A stretch of 64,000 nt of DNA from G051903925 sp051903925 (GCF_051903925.1 NZ_CP173678.1:1674001-1738000), one strand, 5' to 3'; shown: positions 15,200 to 23,597, counted from the first letter of the stretch. Program-made: numbers and translations. The notes: generated from the letters alone by a model not told the origin.

Positions 15200-16324
15200 A
15201 TGCGTCTCAGTTCTCGCCTGGCCCTGGTCGCCCTGCTTCTGGCCCTGCCGCTATGCCTGGCCCTGGCGCGTCCGGCGGCCGCCCTGTCGCGCATCAAGGA
15301 CATCGCCGATTTCGAGAGCGTGCGCGAGAACCAGCTGGTCGGCTATGGCCTGGTGGTAGGCCTTGACGGCACGGGCGATTCGCTGCGCAACGCCCCCTTC
15401 ACCAAGCAGAGCCTGGAAGCGATGCTGGAGCGCCTGGGCGTCGCCGTGCGCGGCACCGCGATGAAGACCGACAACGTGGCGGCGGTCATGGTCACGGCCA
15501 GCCTGCCCGCCTTTGGCCGCCAGGGGGCCCGCATCGACGTCTCGGTCTCGACCCTGGGCGACGCCAGCAACCTGCTGGGCGGGACCCTGCTGGTGACGCC
15601 GCTGCTGGGCGCGGATGGCGAGGTCTATGCCGTGGCGCAAGGAGCGATCTCCGTCGCCGGGTTCAAGGCACAGGGCGCGGCCTCCAGCGTCACGCGCGGC
15701 GTGCCGACCACGGGCCGCATTTCTGCCGGGGCCACGATCGAGCGGGAGACCGGTTTCGTCTTCGCTGACCAGACAGCCTTGAAGATCAACCTGCGCAATC
15801 CCGATTTCACGACCGCCACCCGCATCGCGCAGGCGATCAATGCCTTTGCCCGGACGCCGATCGCGGCCGCCCTGGACCCATCGACCGTGCAGATGCAGGT
15901 GCCGCCGTCCTATGCCGGCAACCTGGTGGGCCTGGTGACGGCGGTCGAGCAGTTGCAGGTCAACCCGGACCAGATGGCCCGCGTCACCATCGACGAGACG
16001 TCGGGCATCATCGTTATGGGCGCCGACGTCCGCATCAGCGAAGTGGCGATCGCGCAGGGCAACCTGACGATCCGGGTGACCGAGACGCCCCAGGTGTCGC
16101 AGCCGGCGCCGTTCTCGGACGGCCAGACGACCGTGGTGCCGCGCACCGACGTCCAGGTGAGCGAGGACGGCGACCGCAAGCTGGCGGTGCTGCGGCCGGG
16201 GGTCAGTCTGGGCGACCTGGTCGACGCGCTCAATGCGCTGGGCATCGGCCCGCGCGACATGATCTCGATCCTCGAGGCGATCAAGGCGGCCGGTGCCCTT
16301 CAGGCCGAAATCCAGGTGATGTGA
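15200..16324 (+). CDS. flgI: Flagellar basal body P-ring protein FlgI
   Basis: A 374-residue precursor of the P-ring, the periplasmic bushing around the flagellar rod in the peptidoglycan layer. A signal peptide MRLSSRLALVALLLALPLCLALARPAAA is followed by SRIKDIADFESVRENQLVGYGLVVGLDGTGDSLRN, the hallmark of the family. DVRISEVAIAQGNLTIRVTE and the C-terminal GDLVDALNALGIGPRDMISILEAIKAAGAL are also typical. Length is normal. ATG 15200 gives the canonical signal peptide. A sigma-54 promoter lies 65 bp upstream. The stop overlaps the next start by one base (TGATG). Confidence 0.95.
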   Translation: MRLSSRLALVALLLALPLCLALARPAAALSRIKDIADFESVRENQLVGYGLVVGLDGTGDSLRNAPFTKQSLEAMLERLGVAVRGTAMKTDNVAAVMVTASLPAFGRQGARIDVSVSTLGDASNLLGGTLLVTPLLGADGEVYAVAQGAISVAGFKAQGAASSVTRGVPTTGRISAGATIERETGFVFADQTALKINLRNPDFTTATRIAQAINAFARTPIAAALDPSTVQMQVPPSYAGNLVGLVTAVEQLQVNPDQMARVTIDETSGIIVMGADVRISEVAIAQGNLTIRVTETPQVSQPAPFSDGQTTVVPRTDVQVSEDGDRKLAVLRPGVSLGDLVDALNALGIGPRDMISILEAIKAAGALQAEIQVM

Positions 16325-16632
16325 TGGTTGCCGGCACGCTGGGCCTCAGCGCCCCCAAGGTCATTCCCGCCCAGTACATGGGCACCTCGCTGCAGCCCTT
16401 TCCGCCCAAGGTGCAAAAGGCGGCCGTGGAGTTCGAGCAGATGATGCTGGGCCAGATGCTGGCCCCGATGTGGGACGGGATCGCGACCGACGGCCTGACC
16501 GGCGGCGGGCCGGGGGAGCAGGCCTTCCGCTCGATGCTGCTCGATTCCTACGCCAAGGAGATGACGCAGCGCGGTGGGCTGGGCCTGGCGGTGCCGGTTG
16601 CGCGCGCGATGATGACGATGCAGGAGGCCTGA
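16324..16632 (+). CDS. Rod-binding protein, CheL / FlgJ N-terminal type
   Basis: A 102-residue protein of the FlgJ N-terminal (rod-binding) family, known as CheL in Caulobacter, needed for rod assembly in the periplasm. The core is KVQKAAVEFEQMMLGQMLAPMWDGI and FRSMLLDSYAKEMTQRGGLGLAVPVARAM. There is no peptidoglycan hydrolase domain, as is normal in alphaproteobacteria. The ATG overlaps the flgI stop by one base, so the two are translationally coupled. A GTG one codon earlier is out-competed by this arrangement. Confidence 0.88.
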   Translation: MVAGTLGLSAPKVIPAQYMGTSLQPFPPKVQKAAVEFEQMMLGQMLAPMWDGIATDGLTGGGPGEQAFRSMLLDSYAKEMTQRGGLGLAVPVARAMMTMQEA

Positions 16633-16636
16633 GCCC

Positions 16637-17062
16637 ATGATGACCCTGAGCCTGAGCGACCTGGTCACGCTGACGAAGCGGCTGATCGACCTTCTCAACC
16701 GCGAACTGGAAATGATGAGCCAGCGCCGGCCGCGCGACCTGCAGCCGCTGATCGAGGAGAAGGCCAAGCTGGCCGCGATCTACCAGCGCGAGACCCAGGC
16801 CCTGAAGCAGGACCGCACACCGCTGGTTCGCGAGCCGGGCGTTGCGGCCGAGTTGAAGTCGCTGACCCTGCGCTTCACCGAGCTGCTGGCCGAGCAGGGC
16901 CGCAAGCTGAAGGCGCTGACCCAGGTGACCGACGGCGTGATCCAGGCCATCGGCCGCGAGGTCGTCACCCGCAGCCAGCCGGTGCTGGGCTATGGCCGCA
17001 ACGGCACCGTGCGCACGGCGAACGCGGGCGGCGCCTCGTTCGCGTTGAACCGCACCATCTGA
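16637..17062 (+). CDS. FlbY/FlgN-like flagellar protein
   Basis: A 141-residue, mostly helical protein in third position of the flgI operon, four bases after the rod-binding gene. Its place and heptad-rich helices (LTKRLIDLLNRELEMMSQRRPRDLQPLIEEKAKLAAIYQRE and ELKSLTLRFTELLAEQGRKLKAL) match FlbY of Caulobacter and FlgN-type export chaperones, which hold hook-associated proteins for export. The C-terminal tail (GRNGTVRTANAGGASFALNRTI) looks disordered. The call relies on gene order as well as sequence. Confidence 0.72.
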   Translation: MMTLSLSDLVTLTKRLIDLLNRELEMMSQRRPRDLQPLIEEKAKLAAIYQRETQALKQDRTPLVREPGVAAELKSLTLRFTELLAEQGRKLKALTQVTDGVIQAIGREVVTRSQPVLGYGRNGTVRTANAGGASFALNRTI

Positions 17063-17174
17063 GCGTCGCGGAATGCGGGCGCGCCATAAATGCTGTATTA
17101 ACCACTCCGGTGGCTGACTTGGGCCGAGCGTTCCGTCGCCGGTGCTGACCGGCGGGTGGAGCGCTGTCGGACCG

Positions 17175-17197
17175 CACGCGTTCCGCTGGAACGCGTG
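17175..17197 (+). repeat. Perfect 10-bp hairpin before the glycan cluster
   Basis: Arms CACGCGTTCC and its complement flank a 3-nt loop GCT. The hairpin sits in the 182-bp gap after the flagellar operon and ends only about 8 bp before the GGAGG ribosome site that serves the short ORF at 17219. It could end flagellar transcription (no T-run) or control translation of the cluster. Confidence 0.5.
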
Positions 17198-17218
17198 AAG
17201 CGACCTGGAGGCCGAGCA

Positions 17219-17263
17219 ATGCGCCACGTCATCGACCGCCGTCCATGGACCTGCCGCACATGA
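17219..17263 (+). CDS. Possible 14-codon leader peptide
   Basis: The best ribosome site in this gap, CTGGAGG with 7-8 nt spacing, points at ATG 17219. That ATG is out of frame with the aminotransferase and opens a 14-codon ORF (MRHVIDRRPWTCRT). Its TGA (17261-17263) overlaps two in-frame ATGs of the aminotransferase (17260 and 17263). This may be a coupling leader; it could also be chance. No protein evidence is possible at this length. Confidence 0.3.
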   Translation: MRHVIDRRPWTCRT

Positions 17264-18582
17264 TGGGACTGGCCTTGCTGGGCGGCACGCCGGTCCGCTC
17301 CCATCCCTTTGCGCCGCGCCGGACCATGGGGACCGCCGAGCGCGATGCCGCGATGGCGGTGCTGGACAGCGGCGTCCTGTCGGCCTTCATCGGTGGCCCC
17401 GGTCCCTATTTCCTGGGTGGCCCGCGGGTCCGCGCCTTCGAGGGCGCCTGGGCGGACCTGTTCGGCTATGACCATGCGGTCAGCGTCAATTCCTGGACCT
17501 CGGGCCTGATGACCTGCATCGGCGCGGCGGGGATCGAGCCGGGGGACGAGGTGATCTGCACGCCGACGACGATGTCGGCCAGCGCCACGTCGATCCTGTT
17601 CTATGGCGGCGTGCCGGTCTTCGCCGATATCGAGCCGGATGGCTTCTGCCTGGACCCGGCGAAGGTGGAGGCGCTGGTGACGCCGCGCACCCGCGCCATC
17701 ATGGTGGCCCACCTGTTCGGCGGCGCGGCTGACCTGGACGCCCTGGTGGCGATCGCGCGCCGCCATGGCCTGGTCCTGATCGAGGATGCGGCGCAGGCGC
17801 CGGGCACCACCCTGCACGGCCGCCTGGTCGGGGCGTGGCACGGCCTTGGCGGCTTCAGCCTCAACTATCACAAGCATATCCATACCGGCGAAGGCGGCAT
17901 GATCGTGACGAACGATCCCGTCCTGGCCGAGCGCTGCCAGCTGATCCGCAATCATGGCGAGAATGTGCTGGAAAGCCACGGGCTGGAGGATCCGGCCAAC
18001 CTGATCGGCGGCAATTACCGCCTGACCGAGCTTCAGGCGGCCATCGGCCTGGCCCAGCTGGATCGCCTGGCGCCCATCGTGGCGCAGCGCCAGGCCCTGG
18101 CCGCGCGGCTGACACAGGGCCTGGCCGGGGTGCCGGGCCTGACGCCCGCCTGGGTGCGTCCCGACAGCCAGCATTCCTGGTACTGCTACCCGATCCGCTA
18201 TGACGAAGGGGCGACCGGCGTGCCGCGCCAGCGCTTCATCGAGGCGGTCTGCGCCGAATTGCCGCCGCCCGCGTCCAGCGACGATGTGGCACTGACCGGG
18301 GGCTATGTCCGGCCGCTCTACCTCAATCCCGTCTATCAGAAGCGCCGGGCGCTGGGCAGCCGCGGCTTTCCCTTCGACCAGGCGGCGGGCTCCGTCTCGT
18401 ATGAGCCGGGCCTGTGCCCGGTGGCCGAGCGCACGTGGCGGTCCGACCTGATGCTGAGCGCGCTGATCCGCGATCCCCTGACGCCCGACGACATCGACGA
18501 CCTGGTGCGCGCGATCCACAAGGTGTCGGACCGCATCGCCGAGTTGCGCGACACCGTATGCCCGACGCCGGTCGCAGCCTGA
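17245..18582 (+). CDS. DegT/DnrJ/EryC1/StrS-family sugar aminotransferase
   Basis: A 445-residue PLP enzyme of the sugar aminotransferase family that converts a keto-sugar nucleotide to the amino sugar. PLP contacts are seen at EDAAQ (Asp181) and at the internal aldimine Lys210 in FSLNYHKHIHTGEGG. LALLGGTPVRSHPF at the N-terminus and NYRLTELQAAIGLAQLD are typical. It is the first gene of a sugar-modification cluster directly behind the flagellar operon. The start is uncertain: ATG 17245 is used, but ATG 17260 or 17263, which overlap the stop of a 14-codon leader, fit the ribosome site better and give MMGLALLGGTP, the normal family start. Confidence 0.88.
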   Translation: MDLPHMMGLALLGGTPVRSHPFAPRRTMGTAERDAAMAVLDSGVLSAFIGGPGPYFLGGPRVRAFEGAWADLFGYDHAVSVNSWTSGLMTCIGAAGIEPGDEVICTPTTMSASATSILFYGGVPVFADIEPDGFCLDPAKVEALVTPRTRAIMVAHLFGGAADLDALVAIARRHGLVLIEDAAQAPGTTLHGRLVGAWHGLGGFSLNYHKHIHTGEGGMIVTNDPVLAERCQLIRNHGENVLESHGLEDPANLIGGNYRLTELQAAIGLAQLDRLAPIVAQRQALAARLTQGLAGVPGLTPAWVRPDSQHSWYCYPIRYDEGATGVPRQRFIEAVCAELPPPASSDDVALTGGYVRPLYLNPVYQKRRALGSRGFPFDQAAGSVSYEPGLCPVAERTWRSDLMLSALIRDPLTPDDIDDLVRAIHKVSDRIAELRDTVCPTPVAA

Positions 18583-19643
18583 GCGTTCCGTCCCCCCGTG
18601 GCCGGCGGCGACGCAGCGGCGGGCCGCGGCGCGGTGTCGTCATGGTGCGCCAGGCGGGTTCCGCCGCCGCCCTGGCGCCGGTGGCGCAGCGCCTGGACGC
18701 CGCCCTGTTCGCCTACCCCTCCGCCCGTGGCGGTCTGGGCGACGCGTCGGCCCACATCGTGCGCTCGTTCGCCGATGCCCGCGCCACGCTGGAAACCCTC
18801 GATCCCGCCTTCATCCTGACGGGCACGTCGCTGGCGGTGGAGGATGACGGCGCGTGGTGGGCGTGGGCCCGCGACCATGGCTGCCCCGGCATCGCTCATG
18901 TGGAGCAATGGTCCAACTACGCGGAACGGTTCGACGGCTTTCGCACCATGCCCGCCTATGTCGCCGTGGTCGACCAGGTGGCGGCGATGCGCATGGTGCG
19001 CCTGGGCTGCCCGTTCGAGCGCGTGATCGTGGCCGGCACGCCGGCCTATGACGTGCTGCGCCAGGCCCAGCCGGACGGTGCTGCCGCGCGCGCCGCCTGC
19101 CTGCCGGCTGACCGCGAGTTCCTGGCCACGTGGATCTGCGAGCCGGTGCCCGATGCCGCCGCCTTCCGCGCCGTGGCCGGCTATGACGAGGCGCAGGCCC
19201 TGGACCTGGCGGCGCAGGCGCTGGGCCGGCTGGACGCCCGCGTTCACCTGGTGCTGAAGCGCCACCCCATCCAGGTCGCCGCCGGGCAGGTGCCGGCGGC
19301 GCCCGTCGTGCCGGGGCTGAGCACCGGCATCACCGACCAGGACCGTCTGGCCCTGGTCGCCGGGGCCGACCTTGTCCTGGGCATGCATTCCATGCTGCTG
19401 CTGGAGGCGGCACTGCTGGGCCGGCCGGTGGTCGCCGTGCAGCCGGGCCGCCTGCGCCCCAGCGACCTGACGGATGGGCGCCCTGGCATCCAGGTCGTGG
19501 TCGACCCCGCCTTGGTGGACGGTGCCGTGCGCGGCGCGCTGGCCCGCCGCCAGGCCCCGCCGCGGCTGGCCCCGGTCGACCATACAGCGCGCTTCATCGC
19601 GGCCCTGGGCCTGGATCGCCGCCATCTCGAACCGCAGTCCTGA
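18558..19643 (+). CDS. Putative GT-B-fold sugar enzyme (UDP-GlcNAc epimerase- or PseG-like)
   Basis: A 361-residue protein not assigned to a precise family. A Rossmann-like opening strand, RGVVMVRQAGSAAALAPVAQRL, and a C-terminal half with GADLVLGMHSMLLLEAALLGRPVVAVQPG look like GT-B enzymes (UDP-GlcNAc 2-epimerases, PseG-type hydrolases, some glycosyltransferases). The last motif would hold the nucleotide-sugar site. ATG 18558 overlaps the aminotransferase by 25 bp and keeps the first beta strand whole; ATG 18642 would start inside that strand. It sits between the aminotransferase and the cytidylyltransferase and so belongs to the same pathway. The first 25 residues are Arg/Ser-rich and may not be translated. 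Confidence 0.62.
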   Translation: MPDAGRSLSVPSPRGRRRRSGGPRRGVVMVRQAGSAAALAPVAQRLDAALFAYPSARGGLGDASAHIVRSFADARATLETLDPAFILTGTSLAVEDDGAWWAWARDHGCPGIAHVEQWSNYAERFDGFRTMPAYVAVVDQVAAMRMVRLGCPFERVIVAGTPAYDVLRQAQPDGAAARAACLPADREFLATWICEPVPDAAAFRAVAGYDEAQALDLAAQALGRLDARVHLVLKRHPIQVAAGQVPAAPVVPGLSTGITDQDRLALVAGADLVLGMHSMLLLEAALLGRPVVAVQPGRLRPSDLTDGRPGIQVVVDPALVDGAVRGALARRQAPPRLAPVDHTARFIAALGLDRRHLEPQS

Positions 19644-19647
19644 CGCC

Positions 19648-20415
19648 ATGACCGTGCTGGGCCTGGTCCAGGCGCGCTGCGGCTCCAGCCGCCTGCCCAA
19701 CAAGGTGCTGGCCCCGATCGAGGGCCGGCCGATGGCCCTGTTCATCGCCGACCGCCTGGCGTGCGCGCCGGGCGTGGACCGCGTCGCCATCGCGACGACG
19801 ACGGAGGGCAGCGACGATCCCCTGGCGCAGGCCGCCGCCGATGCCGGCATCGCTTGTCATCGTGGGCCGGTCGACGACATCGCCGAGCGCCTGGCGGGCG
19901 CCGCGCATGCCCTGGGCGCCAGCATCGTCGTGCGGGTCTGGGGCGACTGCCCGCTGATCGATCCGGCGGTGGTCGGCATCCTGGTCGACCATGTCGTGTC
20001 CGGCCGGGCGGACTGGGCCTGCAACGCGCTGCCGGGCCGGCGCACCTATCCCCCTGGCCTGGATGCCGAGGTCTATCGCCTGGACCTGCTGGAACGGCTG
20101 ATCACGGCAACCGCGGCCGATCCGCGCCTGCGGGAATTCCCCTTCGAATGGGTGCGGCGGCAGCCGGACGTGCGCATCGCCGCCGAGGACTGGCCGCAGG
20201 ACCTGTCCAGCCTGCACCTGACGGTCGACTATCCGGCCGACCTGGAGGCCGCCCGCGCCATCGTGCGGCGCCTCGTGGAGCGGGGCGCCGGGCCGTCCCT
20301 GGGCGAACTCGTCGCCCTGCTGCGGGATGAGCCTCACCTGGCCGACGGCTTCGCCCAGGCCGCCCGGAACATCGAGTACAAGGCCTGGAAGGCCAGCATC
20401 GGGGAAAGCCCATGA
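19648..20415 (+). CDS. SpsF-like cytidylyltransferase/glycosyltransferase-family protein
   Basis: A 255-residue nucleotidyltransferase of the CMP-sugar synthetase family, spore-coat SpsF branch. The CTP-binding loop VQARCGSSRLPNKVL (residues 7-21) is clear, followed by the metal-site Asp in VRVWGDCPLIDP and TVDYPADLEAARAIV. It would activate an acidic or amino sugar with CMP. SpsF-type genes often sit beside aminotransferases and acetyltransferases in flagellin- or surface-glycan-modification loci, which fits here. It starts four bases after the upstream gene and its stop overlaps the next ATG (ATGA). Confidence 0.86.
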   Translation: MTVLGLVQARCGSSRLPNKVLAPIEGRPMALFIADRLACAPGVDRVAIATTTEGSDDPLAQAAADAGIACHRGPVDDIAERLAGAAHALGASIVVRVWGDCPLIDPAVVGILVDHVVSGRADWACNALPGRRTYPPGLDAEVYRLDLLERLITATAADPRLREFPFEWVRRQPDVRIAAEDWPQDLSSLHLTVDYPADLEAARAIVRRLVERGAGPSLGELVALLRDEPHLADGFAQAARNIEYKAWKASIGESP

Positions 20416-21005
20416 CCGCGCCCTTCATCGAAGGCACGCGCGTCGTGCTGCGCCCTGTCGCCCGTGCCGACTACGAGGAGGCGATGCCGGCCTGGGTTTC
20501 GGACCGGGAGGTGGTGCGCTACCTGGTGCGGGGGACACTGCCGCCGACCCAGGCCGCGATGGCCCAGGCGTTCGACGCGATGCAGGCCAGTGGCGACATC
20601 GAACTGGCCATCGTGGCGCGAGACAGTGGCCGGGCGGTCGGCATTGCCGGGCTGCATGGCCTGCAATGGGTGCCCCGCCATGCCGAGTTCCGCATCCTGA
20701 TCGGCGAGCGCGGCTATTGGGGCGGGGGCATCGGCACGGAGATCTGCCAGCTGCTGTGCGGCTATGCGTTCGAGATCCTGAACCTGAACAAGGTCTGGCT
20801 GGGCGTGAATGCGGGCAACCAGCGCGCGGCGCGATCCTATGTGAAGGCCGGCTTCACACAGGAAGGCGTCCTGCGCGCCGAGGTCTATCGCAATGGCCGT
20901 CACTGGGACGTCCTGCGCATGAGCCTGCTGCGCCAGGACTACGACGCCCACAGCCGCGCCTGGCCCGCCGATCCACTCATCGCGCGCCAGTTCCGCACCG
21001 GCTGA
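20412..21005 (+). CDS. GNAT N-acetyltransferase (RimJ/RimL or PseH-like)
   Basis: A 197-residue GNAT protein with the RimJ/RimL pattern: GTRVVLRPVARADYEEAMPAWVSD at the start, AEFRILIGERGYWGGGIGTEICQLLCGYAFEILNLNKVWLGV in the acetyl-CoA region (about residues 95-135) and NQRAARSYVKAGFTQEGVLR near the end. In a sugar cluster the natural reading is an acetyltransferase acting on the amino sugar made by the aminotransferase, as PseH does in pseudaminic acid synthesis. It overlaps the cytidylyltransferase by 4 bp, so it is the last gene of that operon. Confidence 0.84.
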   Translation: MTAPFIEGTRVVLRPVARADYEEAMPAWVSDREVVRYLVRGTLPPTQAAMAQAFDAMQASGDIELAIVARDSGRAVGIAGLHGLQWVPRHAEFRILIGERGYWGGGIGTEICQLLCGYAFEILNLNKVWLGVNAGNQRAARSYVKAGFTQEGVLRAEVYRNGRHWDVLRMSLLRQDYDAHSRAWPADPLIARQFRTG

Positions 21006-21024
21006 TCACGGTCGCTGGCCGCGC

Positions 21025-22494
21025 TCAGCCCGCGGCGGGAATGACGACCGCCTGGACCGGTCCATCGGGGGTTGAGAAGTCCAGTTCGGTGGCGCCAGGG
21101 GGCAGCGGGGCCGGGGCGTCGGGGTCATAGTCGACCACGACGCTGTCGCTGTCGGGCTCGCTCGCCGCCTCGGCCGTCGCGGCCGCGGCATCGGCCAGTT
21201 CGTCCGGCGTCGGCGGCCGGCGCACCTTGACCAGGCGGCCATCGGCGGTGCCGTTCCGGATGATGGCGCCGGTCGCGTCGGTCACTGCCCAGTCGGTGCG
21301 GTCCGCCGCCGCGTCGCGGACCGTCACGATGAAGCGCAGCTGCCGCGCCGGCTGGGTCTGCAGGTCCAGGTCGACGCCGACGTCCAACTGGTTGGGATCG
21401 GTCTGGCTTGCCGGCACAAGCCGGGTCGGGTCCTGGAGCAGGCGGGTCAGCACCGCCTGTTCCCCCTCGTCCAGGATCGGCGTGACCAGGGCCGGCCCGT
21501 TCAGCGCCAGAAGGTCGCGCCAGAACACGCTGCGCATGGCGTGCAGGACGAACAGCGACAGGAATTCCTGCCGGGCGGCCTGGACCTCCGTCCCCTCCTG
21601 CGCCAGGACCTGGTTGACCAGGGCCCAGGCCTGTTCGGCATGGCCGGTCCAGGCCAGGCGGCCGACCGCGCTGCCGAACACGCCGAACAGCGCATCCGCA
21701 GGGCGGGTCCGGTCGGCCTGGGCCCAGGCGTCGCGGTGTTGCGCGATCAGCGCCGGCAGGCCCAGGGTCGGCGGCAGGTCGGGCACGCCCACCAGTTCCG
21801 GCAGGATGCGGTCGATCGCCAGGGGCGCCAGCGGCCCCTCGTCGGCAAAGGGTGCGACCGGGGTCACGATGTCCGTGCGCGCGGCCAGCGGCGGCGGCCC
21901 GCCTGGCTCCGCACTGACCTGCCAGCGGCGCTCCAGCGTTGGCCGGCCATAGCGGAAGCTGACGGCCACGGGCGGGAAGATCGAGCCGGCATAGGAGCCG
22001 CCCCAATAGGCCAGGACATCGTCCGAGCCGAGCGCCAGCAATTGCCCGTCCAGCACGAACAGCGGCACCGGATCGCCATTGCCCTGGAACCAGGGATGCG
22101 TGCGCCCCAGGGTCTGCCCCAGCCGAAAGACATGGTGCGTGATGCAGCAATGCGCGCCGCCCGACCATTCATAGGCCAGCAGCAGGCGCGCCGGATCGCC
22201 CGGGATCTCCAGGCACGGCGCCGTCACCGTCCAGCGCAGGGCGCCGTCCGCCTGACGGTCGCGGCTGGCCCAGACGACGGCACGGTCGCGCGTCAGGACC
22301 AGCGAATCGCCGTCGCGAATGTCCTCATCCTCTGGCGCGGCGCTTGCGGGAATGGTGATCGTGGCGGCATAGGCGCCGCAGGCGGCGGTGAACGTCGGTT
22401 CGGGCAGGGCCGCCTCCTGGGCCAGGGCGGGCTGGGCGGCCAGGTAAAGGCCGGCAAGGGCGGTGCCGAACGACGACAGGAAACGCGGGGCCAT
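21025..22494 (-). CDS. Exported protein of unknown function
   Basis: A 489-residue protein I do not recognise. A signal peptide (MAPRFLSSFGTALAGLYLAAQPALA) sends it to the periplasm. The first 200 residues look beta-rich, with a notable LLAYEWSGGAHCCITHHVFRLG segment: adjacent cysteines flanked by three histidines. A helical middle (about 270-370) follows, then a C-terminal beta region beginning QLRFIVTVRDAAADRTDWAVTDATGAIIRNG, and a Pro/Asp-rich tail. The His/Cys group could bind metal. It is convergent with the GNAT gene and divergent from the Gfo/Idh gene, with a 20-bp perfect palindrome in the shared upstream region. Confidence 0.75.
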   Translation of the reverse strand: MAPRFLSSFGTALAGLYLAAQPALAQEAALPEPTFTAACGAYAATITIPASAAPEDEDIRDGDSLVLTRDRAVVWASRDRQADGALRWTVTAPCLEIPGDPARLLLAYEWSGGAHCCITHHVFRLGQTLGRTHPWFQGNGDPVPLFVLDGQLLALGSDDVLAYWGGSYAGSIFPPVAVSFRYGRPTLERRWQVSAEPGGPPPLAARTDIVTPVAPFADEGPLAPLAIDRILPELVGVPDLPPTLGLPALIAQHRDAWAQADRTRPADALFGVFGSAVGRLAWTGHAEQAWALVNQVLAQEGTEVQAARQEFLSLFVLHAMRSVFWRDLLALNGPALVTPILDEGEQAVLTRLLQDPTRLVPASQTDPNQLDVGVDLDLQTQPARQLRFIVTVRDAAADRTDWAVTDATGAIIRNGTADGRLVKVRRPPTPDELADAAAATAEAASEPDSDSVVVDYDPDAPAPLPPGATELDFSTPDGPVQAVVIPAAG

Positions 22495-22512
22495 GGCTCA
22501 TCGGATCGTGGA

Positions 22513-22532
22513 CTGCACTGCCGGCAGTGCAG
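22513..22532. promoter_or_regulatory. Perfect 20-bp palindrome between divergent genes
   Basis: CTGCACTGCC is followed directly by its exact complement. It starts 19 bp upstream of the ATG of the exported protein and lies 115 bp before the Gfo/Idh gene. A hyphen-free 20-bp palindrome here is a likely operator or a cruciform-forming site. No regulator gene is adjacent. Confidence 0.5.
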
Positions 22533-22646
22533 CCGGGGACGGCGCCCCAGGCAAGCGCTGTTTGGCCAAGATTGCGAAAAGCGTGGACGCCGTCACGGCC
22601 CGTGCCGAAAGTGGCGGACCATGCCAGCGCCACGCCGCAACCCGCC

Positions 22647-23597
22647 ATGACGCCGCTGCGCTGGGGCCTGATCGGCTGTGGCGCCATCGGCTCCGCCCTG
22701 GACGAAGGGCGGCGTGGCCGGGCCCTGAGCCATGCCGGGGCGATTGCCGGCAATCCCTTGGTCCGTCTGGTCGCGATCTGCGACCGGGATCCCGCGCGAC
22801 TGGCGGCCTGCGGTGCCGCGCGCGGGGTGGCGGCCCGCTTCACCGACTGGCGGGCCCTGCTGGACCACGGCCCCCTGGACGGGATCAGCCTGGCGACCCA
22901 TCCCGACCTGCGCCTGCCGGTGATTGAGGCTGCCATGGCGCGGGGCATCGGCCGGATCTGGTGCGAGAAGCCCCTGGCCCCCACCCTGGCCGAGGCGGAG
23001 GCCATCGCGGCGCTGGCCGAGGCGCACGGCACCAGGCTGGCGCTCAACTACCTTCGCCGGTTCAGCCCACTGGCCCGGCGCATGGCGGACCTGGTCGGCG
23101 GCGGACAGCTGGGCCCCTGGCGTAGCGCCACCCTGCGCTATGGCAAGGGGGTCGCGAACAATGCAAGCCATGCACTGGACCTGATCCTGTCCTGGTTCGG
23201 GGCGCCGCAGCGCGTGCAGCTGCTGGGCCGCGTCGACGATGGGCGGTTGGACGACCCGACGCTGGACGCCCGCCTGGACTGGGCCGATGGCGCCAGCCTC
23301 ATGCTGCTGGGCACCGATCACCGCGCCTTCACGCTGTACGAGCTGGACCTGATCTTTGAGCATGGACGCGTGCGGCTGGCCGATGGCGGCGACGTGTTCG
23401 AGCTGTGGCGCGCGGCGCCGCATCCGCTTTATGCCGGCTATACCGGCCTTGCCCTGGCGGAAAGCCGGCCGCACATGGTGGCGGGAGCGTTCGAAGCCGC
23501 GCTGACCCAGCTTGTCGAGGGTGCGCCGCCGGCCTGCAGCGCGCGCGACGGCGTGGCGGTGATGGCCCTGGTGGAGCGTCTGCGCGCCGCGGCCTGA
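22647..23597 (+). CDS. Gfo/Idh/MocA-family sugar dehydrogenase
   Basis: A 316-residue NAD(P)-dependent oxidoreductase. The Rossmann motif is LRWGLIGCGAIGSALDEG (residues 4-21) and the family CEKPLAP motif is at about 109-115, with an NYLRRF segment following. Proteins of this type oxidise the C3 hydroxyl of a UDP-sugar (WlbA-like) or reduce keto-sugars. Together with the DegT aminotransferase and GNAT gene nearby it would make a 3-keto, then 3-amino, then 3-acetamido sugar series; this is inference. ATG 22647 gives the right N-terminus. A short hairpin follows the stop. Confidence 0.86.
   Translation: MTPLRWGLIGCGAIGSALDEGRRGRALSHAGAIAGNPLVRLVAICDRDPARLAACGAARGVAARFTDWRALLDHGPLDGISLATHPDLRLPVIEAAMARGIGRIWCEKPLAPTLAEAEAIAALAEAHGTRLALNYLRRFSPLARRMADLVGGGQLGPWRSATLRYGKGVANNASHALDLILSWFGAPQRVQLLGRVDDGRLDDPTLDARLDWADGASLMLLGTDHRAFTLYELDLIFEHGRVRLADGGDVFELWRAAPHPLYAGYTGLALAESRPHMVAGAFEAALTQLVEGAPPACSARDGVAVMALVERLRAAA

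Noticed and set aside
17245..21005. A full pseudaminic or legionaminic acid pathway
   Set aside because: No sialic-acid-type synthase and no dehydratase are present. The enzymes fit only part of such a route.
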